Origin: JAQVYB01 sp964490935
GTDB lineage: Bacteria; Verrucomicrobiota; Kiritimatiellia; RZYC01
Assembly (NCBI GenBank): GCA_964490935.1
Contig: CAZBEO010000002.1
Coordinates: 1 to 64,000 of the forward strand
Length of the DNA: 64,000 nucleotides
Reading direction: 5' to 3'
Under the pieces are notes generated by a model. It saw only the letters and a program-made list of their open reading frames with translations. It made no database searches and was not told the origin of the DNA. Made by a program: the position numbers and the translations under genes. Shown here piece by piece: positions 42,376-51,087 of the stretch. Numbering within the stretch: the stretch's first letter is position 1; each line of letters opens with the position of its first letter.

Positions 42376-43547
42376 TCCGCTGATTCCTCTGAAAGATCAA
42401 TGAACATATCAAATGAATAGGCTGATAAAAGGGTATTTTCGTAGGCTTTTCGCGAGTGACGTTTCAGCGCAAGCAGGCAGGCCTGCTCCCCGAGCAACGC
42501 CCCTTTTTTCGGGTGTCGAAGCAGGTTTTCCAGTGCATCCGTCCAGGCCTCGGGTTCCGCAGCGGTAAGGACGGCGCATTCCGCATTCAGCACCTGCGTG
42601 TGCGACGGAATATCCGTGGCCACGATAGGTTTCCCAGCCAGCATATAAGAGTAGATTTTGAGCGGGGTGTTTCCTCCCTTGATGCGCGGAGAGAGCAGCA
42701 CATCCGCTTGGGCCAGATATTGCTGCAACCGGCCCACCGGACGCGGCCCGGTGAATGTCACGCGGTCACGCAGATCGAGCCGTTCTGCCTCGCTTCGGTA
42801 ATGCTTCACATCTCGTTCCCGTCCACCGATCACCGCCAGATGCCACGGATACTCCGTGGAGAGATGTGCGAATGCCGCAAGCAGCAAATCCATCCCCTGA
42901 TAATGCTCCAGATTGCCCACATACAGAAAAAGCGGCCCCATCACCTTCAGCAGAGCACGCAGATTCTCAATCGGTGCATCCGCCCCTTCGCTCTCCATCG
43001 CACGGTCGTGCAGCACGCATACTCTGCCTCGCGGCTGATACGCCTCGACCTTCTCCCGCAAATAGTCGCACACCGGCAGAATCAAATCCGCCGAACGTAC
43101 CGCCCACCCTTCGAAACGCGAGAAAAGAGGTGCCAACAGACGAAGACCCCGCCACTTCTCCATCAACTGGTCCGGCATCGAGGAATCCATGTCGTACACG
43201 AGCTTCTGATTTCGCGCGCGCAGGAGAATGGCCGGAAAGACCGCCTCTTCTACCGCATGCACCACATCATACCGTTCCGCACGAAGCAGCGAACGCATAC
43301 GCAGCGCCAGAAAAAAATCACAAATCAGTTTCTTCCAGGAAAAACCAATGGGAATTTCGCCGATCCAGCGCGGAGCATGACAACGAATGATTCGAAGTCC
43401 AGCCTCTTCCACATCCCTACCGCCCGGAAAGCAAAGCAGGTCCACCCGATTACCCGCACGACACAGCGTCTCCGCAACCCAGCGAACGGCAATCGGCGTT
43501 CCCCGTTCCTGATAAAATGGCTGAGGGGCGACAAGTAGGATTCTCAT
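42372..43547 (-). CDS. GT4-type glycosyltransferase
   Basis: 391 aa, GT-B fold. The N-terminus is RILLVAPQPFYQERGTPIAVRWVAETL. The C-terminal half has LFLYVGNLEHYQGMDLLLAAFAHL, VAVIGGRERDVKHYR, FTGPRPVGRLQQYLAQADVLLSPRIKGGNTPLKIYSYMLAGKPIVATD. It likely builds an envelope polysaccharide or lipid-linked sugar; the substrate is unknown. It begins 5 nt after the ATPase-fold gene and overlaps glpD by ATGA. Confidence 0.9.
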   Translation of the reverse strand: MRILLVAPQPFYQERGTPIAVRWVAETLCRAGNRVDLLCFPGGRDVEEAGLRIIRCHAPRWIGEIPIGFSWKKLICDFFLALRMRSLLRAERYDVVHAVEEAVFPAILLRARNQKLVYDMDSSMPDQLMEKWRGLRLLAPLFSRFEGWAVRSADLILPVCDYLREKVEAYQPRGRVCVLHDRAMESEGADAPIENLRALLKVMGPLFLYVGNLEHYQGMDLLLAAFAHLSTEYPWHLAVIGGRERDVKHYRSEAERLDLRDRVTFTGPRPVGRLQQYLAQADVLLSPRIKGGNTPLKIYSYMLAGKPIVATDIPSHTQVLNAECAVLTAAEPEAWTDALENLLRHPKKGALLGEQACLLALKRHSRKAYENTLLSAYSFDMFIDLSEESAE

Positions 43548-43552
43548 GTCAC

Positions 43553-43978
43553 TCAGTGAAGTCCTGACCGCATCGTAATGACCAGTTGATTCTCGTCCGT
43601 CTCCCGGCGACGAAAGTAATGAGCTGATTTGGTCAGCTTGCGCACGACGTGCGCACCCAATTGCTGTTCTTCCAAGTCCTCCAGCGCCTCTTCTTCCGAT
43701 TGGATGGGAAGGATGGGATTGTAGGCCGTGCCATGCCAGGAGATGTCTAGAACAATTTCCCGGCCCCGCAGAGTGATAAACATACGGATCGCATGTTTCT
43801 TTTCCTTGTCATCCACTTGACAAATCACGCTTGAAAGCACCTCTTCCAGCACCAAGCTGGCCCGATAAGAAATTGAGGTGGAAATATAATTTACATCCAG
43901 AAACCGGGTCACTTCCGCTTTCACGTAAATGAGTTCCTTCAGCTCTTTGGTGATGGTGAGTTTGATTTCTTTCTGCAT
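43553..43978 (-). CDS. Anti-sigma-factor-like HATPase domain protein
   Basis: 141 aa. A GHKL/HATPase_c fold of the RsbW/SpoIIAB type with no kinase phospho-acceptor domain. Segments are YRASLVLEEVLSSVICQVDDKEKKHAIRMF (N-box region) and REIVLDISWHGTAYNP (degenerate G1), with LGAHVVRKLTKSAHYFRRRETDENQLVITM at the C-terminus. Serine-kinase anti-sigma factors use this fold. No sigma or antagonist gene is adjacent; it heads the envelope operon. The start at 43978 has only a weak ribosome-binding site. Confidence 0.75.
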   Translation of the reverse strand: MQKEIKLTITKELKELIYVKAEVTRFLDVNYISTSISYRASLVLEEVLSSVICQVDDKEKKHAIRMFITLRGREIVLDISWHGTAYNPILPIQSEEEALEDLEEQQLGAHVVRKLTKSAHYFRRRETDENQLVITMRSGLH

Positions 43979-44085
43979 TCCAAACCATTTGGTATTTTTT
44001 TCACAGATAACAGGGCGAACGATACCCGCGCACAGGAAATCTATCAATAGTGTTTGCGTATTATTTCGCATTTTATATCTTGGCG

Positions 44086-44204
44086 CCCAGCAGGCTGTCA
44101 GGCTTTTGGCCCGCCATCCTGCTGGTAAACAACAGCGGGTACGCTGTTGTGCCTTGGCCTCATCGAATTGGACCGATATACTGAACACACAGATTCTTCA
44201 TAAA
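44086..44204 (-). repeat. Dispersed repeat family I, long copy D
   Basis: 119 bp, minus orientation. From its 5' end: TTTATGAAGAA, GTTCAGTATA, AATTCGATGAGGCCAAG, ACAACAGCGTACCCGCTGTTGTT, then the palindrome CCAGCAGGATGGCGGGCC... to CAGCCTGCTGG. It aligns along its whole length with copy E (47265-47382). It fills most of the gap between two divergent genes. Confidence 0.85.
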
Positions 44205-44212
44205 GGAATATC

Positions 44213-45946
44213 ATGGCGGATCATCCTGTATTTTTATTGGGCAAAATGCCGCCGAACAACGGCTTTGCACGCCGTTTCGGACTCCTGATCATTGCCGCAC
44301 TTGCCCTGCTCCTCCTACTGCCGGGCACCGGAGCCATTCCGCTGATCGATCGCGATGAACCCCGATTCACCGAGGCCACACGCGAAATGATCGAGGGCGG
44401 CGAATGGTTCGTACCCTACTTCAACGGCGACTATCGTTTTGACAAACCCGTGCTGACCTACTGGCTTATGACGCCCGGCCTTCTTCTGACCAAACACCTG
44501 CCCTCCCTCACGCCCGAGCTGGGCGCTCGCCTCCATTCGATCCTTTTCACCATCCTGCTTGGCTGGGTGGTCTTTCTCATGGGGCAACGCTGGTTCTCAT
44601 CGCGCACCGGACTTTTTGCCGGCATCGGAATCGTCTCCTGCGCCCAGATGATCATGCATGGGCGCAGCGCCGTCGCCGATATGCCCATGGTCCTCTGCGT
44701 CGCCCTCTCCATGTGGGCGCTCTACGAACTGCTTCACGCCGAGACGCCCCCCCGGCGCTATGGCGGCTGGTTCTTCATGCTCTACCTTTCCTTGGGCTTC
44801 GGGTTTCTGGCCAAAGGCCCCGTGGCCTGGTTGATTCCCCTGCTGAGCCTCCTCCTCTACCGCTTTCTTCTCGGACGCCGCAAACTCCCCTGGCGTCACC
44901 TCCAACTCCCCGACGGTCTCGCCATCGCCCTCGCCATCGTCGGAATCTGGGGAATCCCTGCCCTGATCAAAACCCAAGGCCTCTTCTGGCAGAAAGGCAT
45001 GGGCGAACACGTCATGGAACGCGGATTCAGCACCATGGCCGGATTCGGTCACTTCTTTTTCTATTATCTTCTTTCCGCCTTCATCAGTCTCTTCCCGTGG
45101 ATAGCCTGTGCCGGATTCGCCTTTGCCCATCTGCGCAAACACTGGAACGCCCACAACGCCTACCTCTGCTCCTGGGCCCTTTCCACCTACCTTTTCTTCT
45201 CCTTCTACTTCACCCAGCTTCCTCACTACGTCATGCCCGCCTTCGCAGCCCTCTTTCTTCTCCTCGGACAACTCGCCGAAGGAGAAAACCACTTCCCACG
45301 CTGGACGCACCGCTGGTTCCGCACCGTCCTACTTGTTCCCACCATCCTAGCCTCCGTGATTTTTCTCTTTGCCCTCCTCTATCCCTTTGAGCCGGTCTAC
45401 CTCCCCATTCGTCACCTGCTCCTTGCCGCATCCCTCGGGCTCGCCGGACTCATCGTCATGGGCCTCACACCGAAGCGAGGAAAACACGCCCTTCTGATCT
45501 ACGGCACCCTCCTCCTCGCCCTAGCCCTGACCCTCACAGGCCGAACCCTCCGCAACGCCTCCGTCACCGAAAAAGTCGGGGCCTTCGTCAAACTCCTACC
45601 CGAAGAAACCCGACTCTACGCCACCGGATTCAACGAGCCCGGCGTGGTCTTCTACAGTCACCGACGATGGAACTTCCGCCCCGACCCCGATGAAGTCATG
45701 CTCGAAGGCATGAACACCCCCGGCCCCTGCGCCATCCTGCTCCTCGAAAGTGAAAAAAAGCCCGACTACTTTTTCCGTCATCTCGCACGCACCCGCTTCG
45801 ACTGGAACGCCCCGCAGCGCGAAAAGAATCACACCAAAGAAAACGAACAACTTCCCACCGACGGCTTTAACACCCTGTTTTTTGAAGGGTTCAATCCAGC
45901 CCGTACCAGTTGGGCCACCGTACGCCTCTACTACCGGGAGAACTGA
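44213..45946 (+). CDS. GT39-type membrane glycosyltransferase (ArnT/PMT-like)
   Basis: 577 aa with about ten membrane helices and a soluble C-terminal domain. Family motifs are LIDRDEPRFTEATREMIEGGEWFVPYFNGDYRFDKPVLTYWL (the acidic Asp-Glu loop and the downstream KP), GLGFLAKGPVAWLIP, and FFYYLLSAFISLFPW. Such enzymes move a sugar from a polyprenyl phosphate to lipid A or another acceptor on the periplasmic face. An AAAGGAAT site precedes the ATG, right after repeat copy D. Confidence 0.9.
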   Translation: MADHPVFLLGKMPPNNGFARRFGLLIIAALALLLLLPGTGAIPLIDRDEPRFTEATREMIEGGEWFVPYFNGDYRFDKPVLTYWLMTPGLLLTKHLPSLTPELGARLHSILFTILLGWVVFLMGQRWFSSRTGLFAGIGIVSCAQMIMHGRSAVADMPMVLCVALSMWALYELLHAETPPRRYGGWFFMLYLSLGFGFLAKGPVAWLIPLLSLLLYRFLLGRRKLPWRHLQLPDGLAIALAIVGIWGIPALIKTQGLFWQKGMGEHVMERGFSTMAGFGHFFFYYLLSAFISLFPWIACAGFAFAHLRKHWNAHNAYLCSWALSTYLFFSFYFTQLPHYVMPAFAALFLLLGQLAEGENHFPRWTHRWFRTVLLVPTILASVIFLFALLYPFEPVYLPIRHLLLAASLGLAGLIVMGLTPKRGKHALLIYGTLLLALALTLTGRTLRNASVTEKVGAFVKLLPEETRLYATGFNEPGVVFYSHRRWNFRPDPDEVMLEGMNTPGPCAILLLESEKKPDYFFRHLARTRFDWNAPQREKNHTKENEQLPTDGFNTLFFEGFNPARTSWATVRLYYREN

Positions 45947-45993
45947 CTTTTTTCCATGCGTTGGTGCCACCGACAAAAGTCCGCGCAAGTTAT

Positions 45994-46085
45994 CACCCCG
46001 GATGGGGTGAAGGCGTATAGCCCAGAGTCGGGAGACCCTGGGTTTCTGATTCTCCAACATCCCAAGCACCCCGGTGGGGCTTGGG
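45994..46085 (+). repeat. Three-hairpin intergenic element
   Basis: Within the 283-bp gap between the GT39 gene and the exported beta-barrel gene, three hairpins occur in a row. They are CACCCCGGATGGGGTG (45994-46009), CCCAGAGTCGGGAGACCCTGGG (46021-46042) and a 25-nt one ending GGGGCTTGGG (46061-46085). The TATAGCCCAG...CCAACATCCCAAG pattern resembles repeats I recall from planctomycete and verrucomicrobial genomes. Confidence 0.6.
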
Positions 46086-46229
46086 AGCCAACGCCCTATT
46101 CTTTCAGATTGACACCCACCCCTCCCATATCTAACCTGCACAATTGTATGGAGTGAAGCAGATGACGTGCCTATAGAGCCACAGGGCTAAAAAGCTATTT
46201 ATTATCGTGCAACTGCGGAGGGAGTTCAT

Positions 46230-47153
46230 ATGCGTATGCGTTTTGTGATGACGACAGGGTTGTTTTTGGCGGTTATGGGATGGTCAAGCGTTGTGCTTGG
46301 TTTGGATGCGCGTGCGCGGGCAGATGGCGAGGCCGTGCCTACGGTGATTGGCGAGATTGCCGGCTGGGGCATGTTTACGCATTCCGGCAAGGCTGATTTC
46401 AAGGACCCCGACAATCCCTCGGACAAGCCTTCCGCGAGTGCCACAGAAGTCTCCGTGTTGCTCCCCTTCCCTGTGTATCAAACAGAGAATTGGCAGTATT
46501 TTGCGGGGCCTCAATTGGATTGGTACCGCTATGAGTTTGATCATGTGCGCGACTTGGATGAGGTGGATGTGTACGATGTGGCTTTGCAACTGGGGGCGGC
46601 CTATTCGGGCATCCAAAATTGGGAATTCATGGTGTTTGGGGCACCGGGTTTATACACCGATTTTCGCAAGATTGGGCGCGAGGATTTTAAGTTCTTTTCC
46701 AGCGCGGCGGCCTATTGGCAATGCACCAAAACCATTCAATTGGTGGGCGGCGCGGCGTATGACACAGCACTGGGTGATGATGAAATTTATCCGATGGGCG
46801 GGGTTCGCTGGGACCCTTCGCCGAATCTGAGCCTGCAGCTCATCTTCCCCGAGCCAATCGTTTTGTGGGCGCCCACGAAAGGGCTGTTGCTCTTCGCCCA
46901 TCTGCTGCCTGCGGGAGGAAAGTGGAACACCTATGATAAAACTCAAGATCATGAACGCCATTCATTTAAGACCGAGGGCTGGCGCACGGGGTGTGGTATC
47001 GAGGTACAACTGACCGAGTTGCTTTGGTTTCATATAGCTGGCGGCATGGAGTTTGACCGGAATTATGAAATAGAAAATGAGGACGACGATTCCATGATGA
47101 AATCGGATGTGGACGATACTTGGTATGCCCGCGTGGGCGTGGTGCTGCGCTGA
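46230..47153 (+). CDS. Putative outer-membrane beta-barrel protein (DUF6268-like)
   Basis: 307 aa. The signal peptide FVMTTGLFLAVMGWSSVVLG is probably cleaved near residue 25. The mature chain is rich in alternating aromatic and polar strands (WQYFAGPQLDWYRYEFDHV, NWEFMVFGAPGLYTDF, WYARVGVVLR), ending with a beta-signal-like Arg-terminated strand. It resembles exported DUF6268-type proteins of unknown function. The GGAGGGAG ribosome-binding site is strong. It looks monocistronic. Confidence 0.7.
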   Translation: MRMRFVMTTGLFLAVMGWSSVVLGLDARARADGEAVPTVIGEIAGWGMFTHSGKADFKDPDNPSDKPSASATEVSVLLPFPVYQTENWQYFAGPQLDWYRYEFDHVRDLDEVDVYDVALQLGAAYSGIQNWEFMVFGAPGLYTDFRKIGREDFKFFSSAAAYWQCTKTIQLVGGAAYDTALGDDEIYPMGGVRWDPSPNLSLQLIFPEPIVLWAPTKGLLLFAHLLPAGGKWNTYDKTQDHERHSFKTEGWRTGCGIEVQLTELLWFHIAGGMEFDRNYEIENEDDDSMMKSDVDDTWYARVGVVLR

Positions 47154-47264
47154 CCGCAGCAGGGCTCCATCCAGTAATCCGTCGGGACTTTAGGTGTTTA
47201 AAACCCGATCACGCAGATCAACTCTGATCGTTGCGACGTGCTCCAGTACATCAGGACAGATTGC
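47154..47264. other. Gap before repeat copy E
   Basis: No gene seen; the rest of the 365-bp gap is repeat copy E plus about 136 bp of probable promoter region for the XRE-cupin operon (47383-47518). Confidence 0.4.
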
Positions 47265-47382
47265 TTTATGAAGAAGCTGCGCGCTCAGTATAGCTGTCCC
47301 ATTCGATGAGGCCAAGACACAACAGCGTACTCGCTTTTGTTTACTAGCAGGCTGTCGGGCCTAAAGCCCGACAGCCTGCTAG
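47265..47382 (+). repeat. Dispersed repeat family I, long copy E
   Basis: 118 bp, plus orientation, full-length relative of copy D. The second palindrome is nearly perfect: CTAGCAGGCTGTCGGGC, CTAAA, GCCCGACAGCCTGCTAG. It lies upstream of the XRE-cupin operon and does not touch a coding region. Confidence 0.85.
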
Positions 47383-47518
47383 GCAACTACATGCTTTCCC
47401 GGAAAACCTCTTCACGTAATTGTTCCTGCCGGAAAAACAGGTGAATAATCACTGGAAACTAGGAGGCGGATTGGTTTAGTATGCTCCCCTCTTTAGCTGA
47501 AAACAGAAGGGCTGAGTT

Positions 47519-48073
47519 ATGCAGGAAAAAATCAAAGAAATAGCCAGTCGGATTCGCGAGATGCGCGAGTTGTCAGACCTGCGTGTCGAAGAGGTGTCCG
47601 AGCGCCTTGGCATCTTCGCCGCTGAGTACAGCCAATATGAATCGGGCGATGCGGATATTCCTGCCAGCCGCCTTCTTGAACTGGCCTCGATATTCAACGT
47701 GGACATGGGACTGCTCCTCACCGGCGAAGAACCCCGGATGCACTTCTATTCGGTCACCCGGCGGGACAAAGGCGTCAGCGTCGAGCGCCGCAAGGCCTAT
47801 CGCTACCAAAACTTGGCGGCCAACTTCATCCACGCCAAAGCGGAGCCCTTTCTCGTCACGGTGGACCCCAAACCCGACGGCGAGACGCCTACAAAAAACG
47901 CCCACCCCGGCCAGGAATTCAATTATCTGCTCGAAGGCCGCCTGCGCCTCTATATCCGCGACCAAGAAATCGACCTCGAACCGGGCGACAGCATTTATTT
48001 CGACTCGGCCTGTCCGCATGCCATGTGCGCGCTCGATAACCAACCCGCCCGCTTCCTGGCGGTCATCCTTTAA
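47519..48073 (+). CDS. XRE-family regulator with cupin sensor domain
   Basis: 184 aa. The N-terminal HTH_3 (residues 1-65: ELSDLRVEEVSERLGIFAAEYSQYESGDADIPASRL) is followed by a cupin_2 barrel (about 105-184: HPGQEFNYLLEGRLRLYIRDQEIDLEPGDSIYFDSACPHAM). Such regulators bind an acid, sugar or CoA-type effector in the cupin. It is immediately upstream of an acyl-CoA ligase gene and probably autoregulates the operon. A second paralogue lies in the same operon. Confidence 0.9.
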   Translation: MQEKIKEIASRIREMRELSDLRVEEVSERLGIFAAEYSQYESGDADIPASRLLELASIFNVDMGLLLTGEEPRMHFYSVTRRDKGVSVERRKAYRYQNLAANFIHAKAEPFLVTVDPKPDGETPTKNAHPGQEFNYLLEGRLRLYIRDQEIDLEPGDSIYFDSACPHAMCALDNQPARFLAVIL

Positions 48074-48095
48074 TCTTTATCGTTACGGGAGCCCC

Positions 48096-49775
48096 ATGAA
48101 TCTAATGTCTCGTTTTCTGGATCGAACAGAATTCTCCTCCTACGAGGACTTCTTCGATCACTTTAAAATCAACACGCCGCCCGATTTTAATTTTGCATTC
48201 GACGTGGTGGATGTCTACGCCACCGAGCAACCGGAAAAACGCGCGTTGGTCTGGTGTGATGATCACGGACACGACCGCCTCTTCACCTTTGCCGACCTGA
48301 GCTGCGAAAGCCGAAAGGCCGCCAACGCCTTCCAGCAACTCGGCATCAGAAAAGGCGACAATGTGATGCTGATCATGAAAGGGCATTATCAGTTTTGGAT
48401 TTGCCTGCTCGCGCTCCACCGCATCGGCGCCGCCGCCGTACCGGCCACCCACATGCTGACCGCGAAGGACCTAATTTACCGCATCGAAAAATCACAACTC
48501 AAAATGGCCGTTTGTGTAAATGATGCACGACTGATGGATGATCTCGACCAGGCCCAGGCCGCCACCGGAGGTATGCTCACCATCAAAGCATCCATCGGTG
48601 CCGAACGCCCCGGATGGCATTCCTTCGAGCAACTCATCGCCGACTCGCCCGATGTCTTTCCGCGCCCCTCCGGCGCGGACGCGCCCGCCCTGCACGATAA
48701 CTCGCTGATCTATTTTTCCTCCGGCACCACCGGCATGCCGAAAATGGTCGCACTCGATTTCGCCTACCCCCTCGGTCACATCATCACCGCAGGCTATTGG
48801 CAGAACGTGCAAGACGATGGCCTCCACTGCACGGTGGCCGATACCGGATGGGCCAAATGCGTCTGGGGAAAAATCTATGGCCAGTGGATTTGCGGCAGCG
48901 CCGTCTTCGCCTATGACTATGACCAGTTCGACGCCGGGAACATGCTCGAAAAATGCGCGCAGTATCGCGTATCCACCTTCTGTGCGCCGCCCACCGTCTA
49001 CCGCCTGCTCATTAAAAAGGATATGTCCCACTACGATCTAAGCCACCTGAAATACGTGGTGACGGCGGGTGAACCGCTGAACCCGGAAGTCTATGAAAAG
49101 TTTCTCGAATACACGGGCTTGAAACTGATGGAGGGCTTTGGCCAGACCGAACTCGTCGTCACCATTGCCACTTGGCCTTGGATGAAGCCCAAGCCCGGCT
49201 CGATGGGCCGCCCCTCCCCCGGCTATCACGTCGAACTCCACGGCACTGATGGATGCCGCGTGGAAACCGGCGAAGAAGGCGAAATTGTCCTCCGCACCGA
49301 CATCCCGCCGCCCGGCATGTTTTCCGGCTATCATCACGACTCCGAAAAAACGGCGGGCGTCTGGCATGATGGCTTCTATCACACCGGCGACATGGCCTGG
49401 CAGGATGAAGACGGCTACTTCTGGTTTGTTGGACGTGATGACGACATCATCAAAAGCTCCGGTTACAAGGTCGGCCCCTTTGAGGTGGAGAGTGCCCTCA
49501 TCGAACATCCTGCCGTACTCGAGTGCGCCATAACCGGCGTGCCCGACCGCATTCGCGGGCAGGCCATTAAGGCCAGCGTCGTACTCACGCCCGCCTACCA
49601 ACCCTCGGAGGAACTTAAAATTGAACTTCAAAACCATGTCAAAAAAGTCACTGCGCCCTACAAATATCCGCGCGTGATTGATTTTGTGAAAGAACTCCCC
49701 AAAACCATCAGCGGAAAAATCCGTCGCGTCGAGATTCGCACGCAGGACGCCGATGACGCTGAACGGAACGGATAG
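48096..49775 (+). CDS. ACSM-like acyl-CoA/aryl-CoA synthetase
   Basis: 559 aa from the ATG at 48096 (GGGAG upstream). ANL superfamily: the ATP loop is YFSSGTTGMPKMVALD, then EGFGQTEL (motif with adenine-pocket residues), GFYHTGDMAWQDEDGYFWFVGRDDDIIKSSGYKVGP, and the C-terminal catalytic Lys in PKTISGKIRRVE. It most resembles medium-chain or aromatic acyl-CoA synthetases. Next to an oxoacid ferredoxin oxidoreductase it would activate, or with net ATP gain release, the acid formed from a 2-oxoacid. Confidence 0.9.
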   Translation: MNLMSRFLDRTEFSSYEDFFDHFKINTPPDFNFAFDVVDVYATEQPEKRALVWCDDHGHDRLFTFADLSCESRKAANAFQQLGIRKGDNVMLIMKGHYQFWICLLALHRIGAAAVPATHMLTAKDLIYRIEKSQLKMAVCVNDARLMDDLDQAQAATGGMLTIKASIGAERPGWHSFEQLIADSPDVFPRPSGADAPALHDNSLIYFSSGTTGMPKMVALDFAYPLGHIITAGYWQNVQDDGLHCTVADTGWAKCVWGKIYGQWICGSAVFAYDYDQFDAGNMLEKCAQYRVSTFCAPPTVYRLLIKKDMSHYDLSHLKYVVTAGEPLNPEVYEKFLEYTGLKLMEGFGQTELVVTIATWPWMKPKPGSMGRPSPGYHVELHGTDGCRVETGEEGEIVLRTDIPPPGMFSGYHHDSEKTAGVWHDGFYHTGDMAWQDEDGYFWFVGRDDDIIKSSGYKVGPFEVESALIEHPAVLECAITGVPDRIRGQAIKASVVLTPAYQPSEELKIELQNHVKKVTAPYKYPRVIDFVKELPKTISGKIRRVEIRTQDADDAERNG

Positions 49776-49784
49776 GTCTGTGAT

Positions 49785-50033
49785 ATGAATACAAAAAAAC
49801 CAAAACCGGTCATCACCATTGTGGAATGCAAGGGTTGCGGACGCTGCGTAGCCGCCTGCCCGAAACAAGTCCTACGCATGGGCGATCAACTCAACGAGCG
49901 CGGCTATGCCTATGTGGAGTATCTGGGCGAGGGTTGCATTGGATGCGCCAACTGCTTCTATTCCTGCCCTGAACCGCATGCCATCTCCATCCGCATTCCA
50001 CTGCGCCCCACCGAAACCACCGAGGAAGAATAA
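49785..50033 (+). CDS. 4Fe-4S ferredoxin subunit of 2-oxoacid oxidoreductase
   Basis: 82 aa, two [4Fe-4S] motifs CKGCGRCVAACP and CIGCANCFYSCPEP. It is the delta/ferredoxin subunit (KorD/VorD type) that passes electrons from the catalytic subunit to ferredoxin. It lies 9 nt after the ligase gene and 4 nt before the alpha subunit gene. Confidence 0.93.
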   Translation: MNTKKPKPVITIVECKGCGRCVAACPKQVLRMGDQLNERGYAYVEYLGEGCIGCANCFYSCPEPHAISIRIPLRPTETTEEE

Positions 50034-50037
50034 TGCC

Positions 50038-51087
50038 ATGGCCACTCAACTGATTAAAGGTAACACCGCCGTAGTCATCGGCGCGCTCTATGCCGGATGC
50101 GATTGCTACTTCGGCTATCCGATCACCCCGGCCAGCGAAATTCTCCAGGAAGCCTCGCGATATTTCCCGCCGCTCGGACGCAAATTCGTGCAGGCCGAAT
50201 CCGAGGAAGCCGCCATCAATATGACCTACGGCGCAAGCGCTGCAGGGCATCGCGTCATGACCGCCTCCTCCGGCCCCGGCATCAGCCTCAAACAGGAAGG
50301 CGTCTCCTACATGGCGGGCTCCGAACTGCCGTGCGTCATTGCCGATATTATGCGAGCAGGCCCAGGCCTCGGCAACATTGGCCCCGAGCAGGGCGACTAC
50401 AACCAGGTGGTCAAAGGCGGTGGCCACGGCAATTACCGCTGCATCGTCGTCGCCCCCAATTCCATTCAGGAAATGTGCGACCTGACCATTCTCGCCTTTG
50501 ACCTCGCCTTCAAATACCGCACGCCGACCTACCTGCTCGCCGACGGCGTACTCGGCCAAATGATCGAGCCGCTCAATTTTCCCGAGCACGCCATCACCCC
50601 CGCGCTCGACAACACTTGGGCCGTCAGCGGAAACAAGGAAACAATGGGCAATCTCATTACCTCCATCTTCCTCGACTTCGATCAGCTCGAGACCTTTAAC
50701 AATCATCTACAGGAAAAATATCGACGCATCGAAGAATCCGAATGCCGACACGAGGCCTACCGTACCGACGATGCGGACCTTATTCTCGTGGCCTACGGTA
50801 TTTGCAGCCGCATCGCAAAATCTGCCGTCGATCAGGCCCGCGCCGAGGGCTTCAAGGTGGGCCTCTTCCGTCCAATCACCCTCTTCCCCTGGCCCGCTCC
50901 TGCCCTGCGTGAACTCTGCGCCGCTCGCAACGTGCAGCTCATCTCCGTGGAAATGAGCAATGGCCAAATGCGCGACGACATCAAGCTCGCCATCGATTGT
51001 ATGTGCCCTGTCCATCTCGTCTCGCGGCTCGGGGGAAATTTAATGACCATGGACCAGGTACTGGACTCCATAAGGGGATTGGCATGA
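50038..51087 (+). CDS. 2-oxoacid:ferredoxin oxidoreductase alpha subunit (KorA/VorB type)
   Basis: 349 aa. Pyrimidine-binding domain features are CDCYFGYPITPASEI, FVQAESEEAAINMTYGASAAGHRVMTASSGPGISL, and GPGLGNIGPEQGDYNQVVKGGGHGNY. The C-terminal transketolase-like domain contains LILVAYGICSRIAK and GLFRPITLFPWP. It decarboxylates a 2-oxoacid to acyl-CoA with the beta subunit. Substrate (2-oxoglutarate, branched or aromatic) not decidable from sequence. The stop overlaps the next ATG (ATGA). Confidence 0.92.
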   Translation: MATQLIKGNTAVVIGALYAGCDCYFGYPITPASEILQEASRYFPPLGRKFVQAESEEAAINMTYGASAAGHRVMTASSGPGISLKQEGVSYMAGSELPCVIADIMRAGPGLGNIGPEQGDYNQVVKGGGHGNYRCIVVAPNSIQEMCDLTILAFDLAFKYRTPTYLLADGVLGQMIEPLNFPEHAITPALDNTWAVSGNKETMGNLITSIFLDFDQLETFNNHLQEKYRRIEESECRHEAYRTDDADLILVAYGICSRIAKSAVDQARAEGFKVGLFRPITLFPWPAPALRELCAARNVQLISVEMSNGQMRDDIKLAIDCMCPVHLVSRLGGNLMTMDQVLDSIRGLA

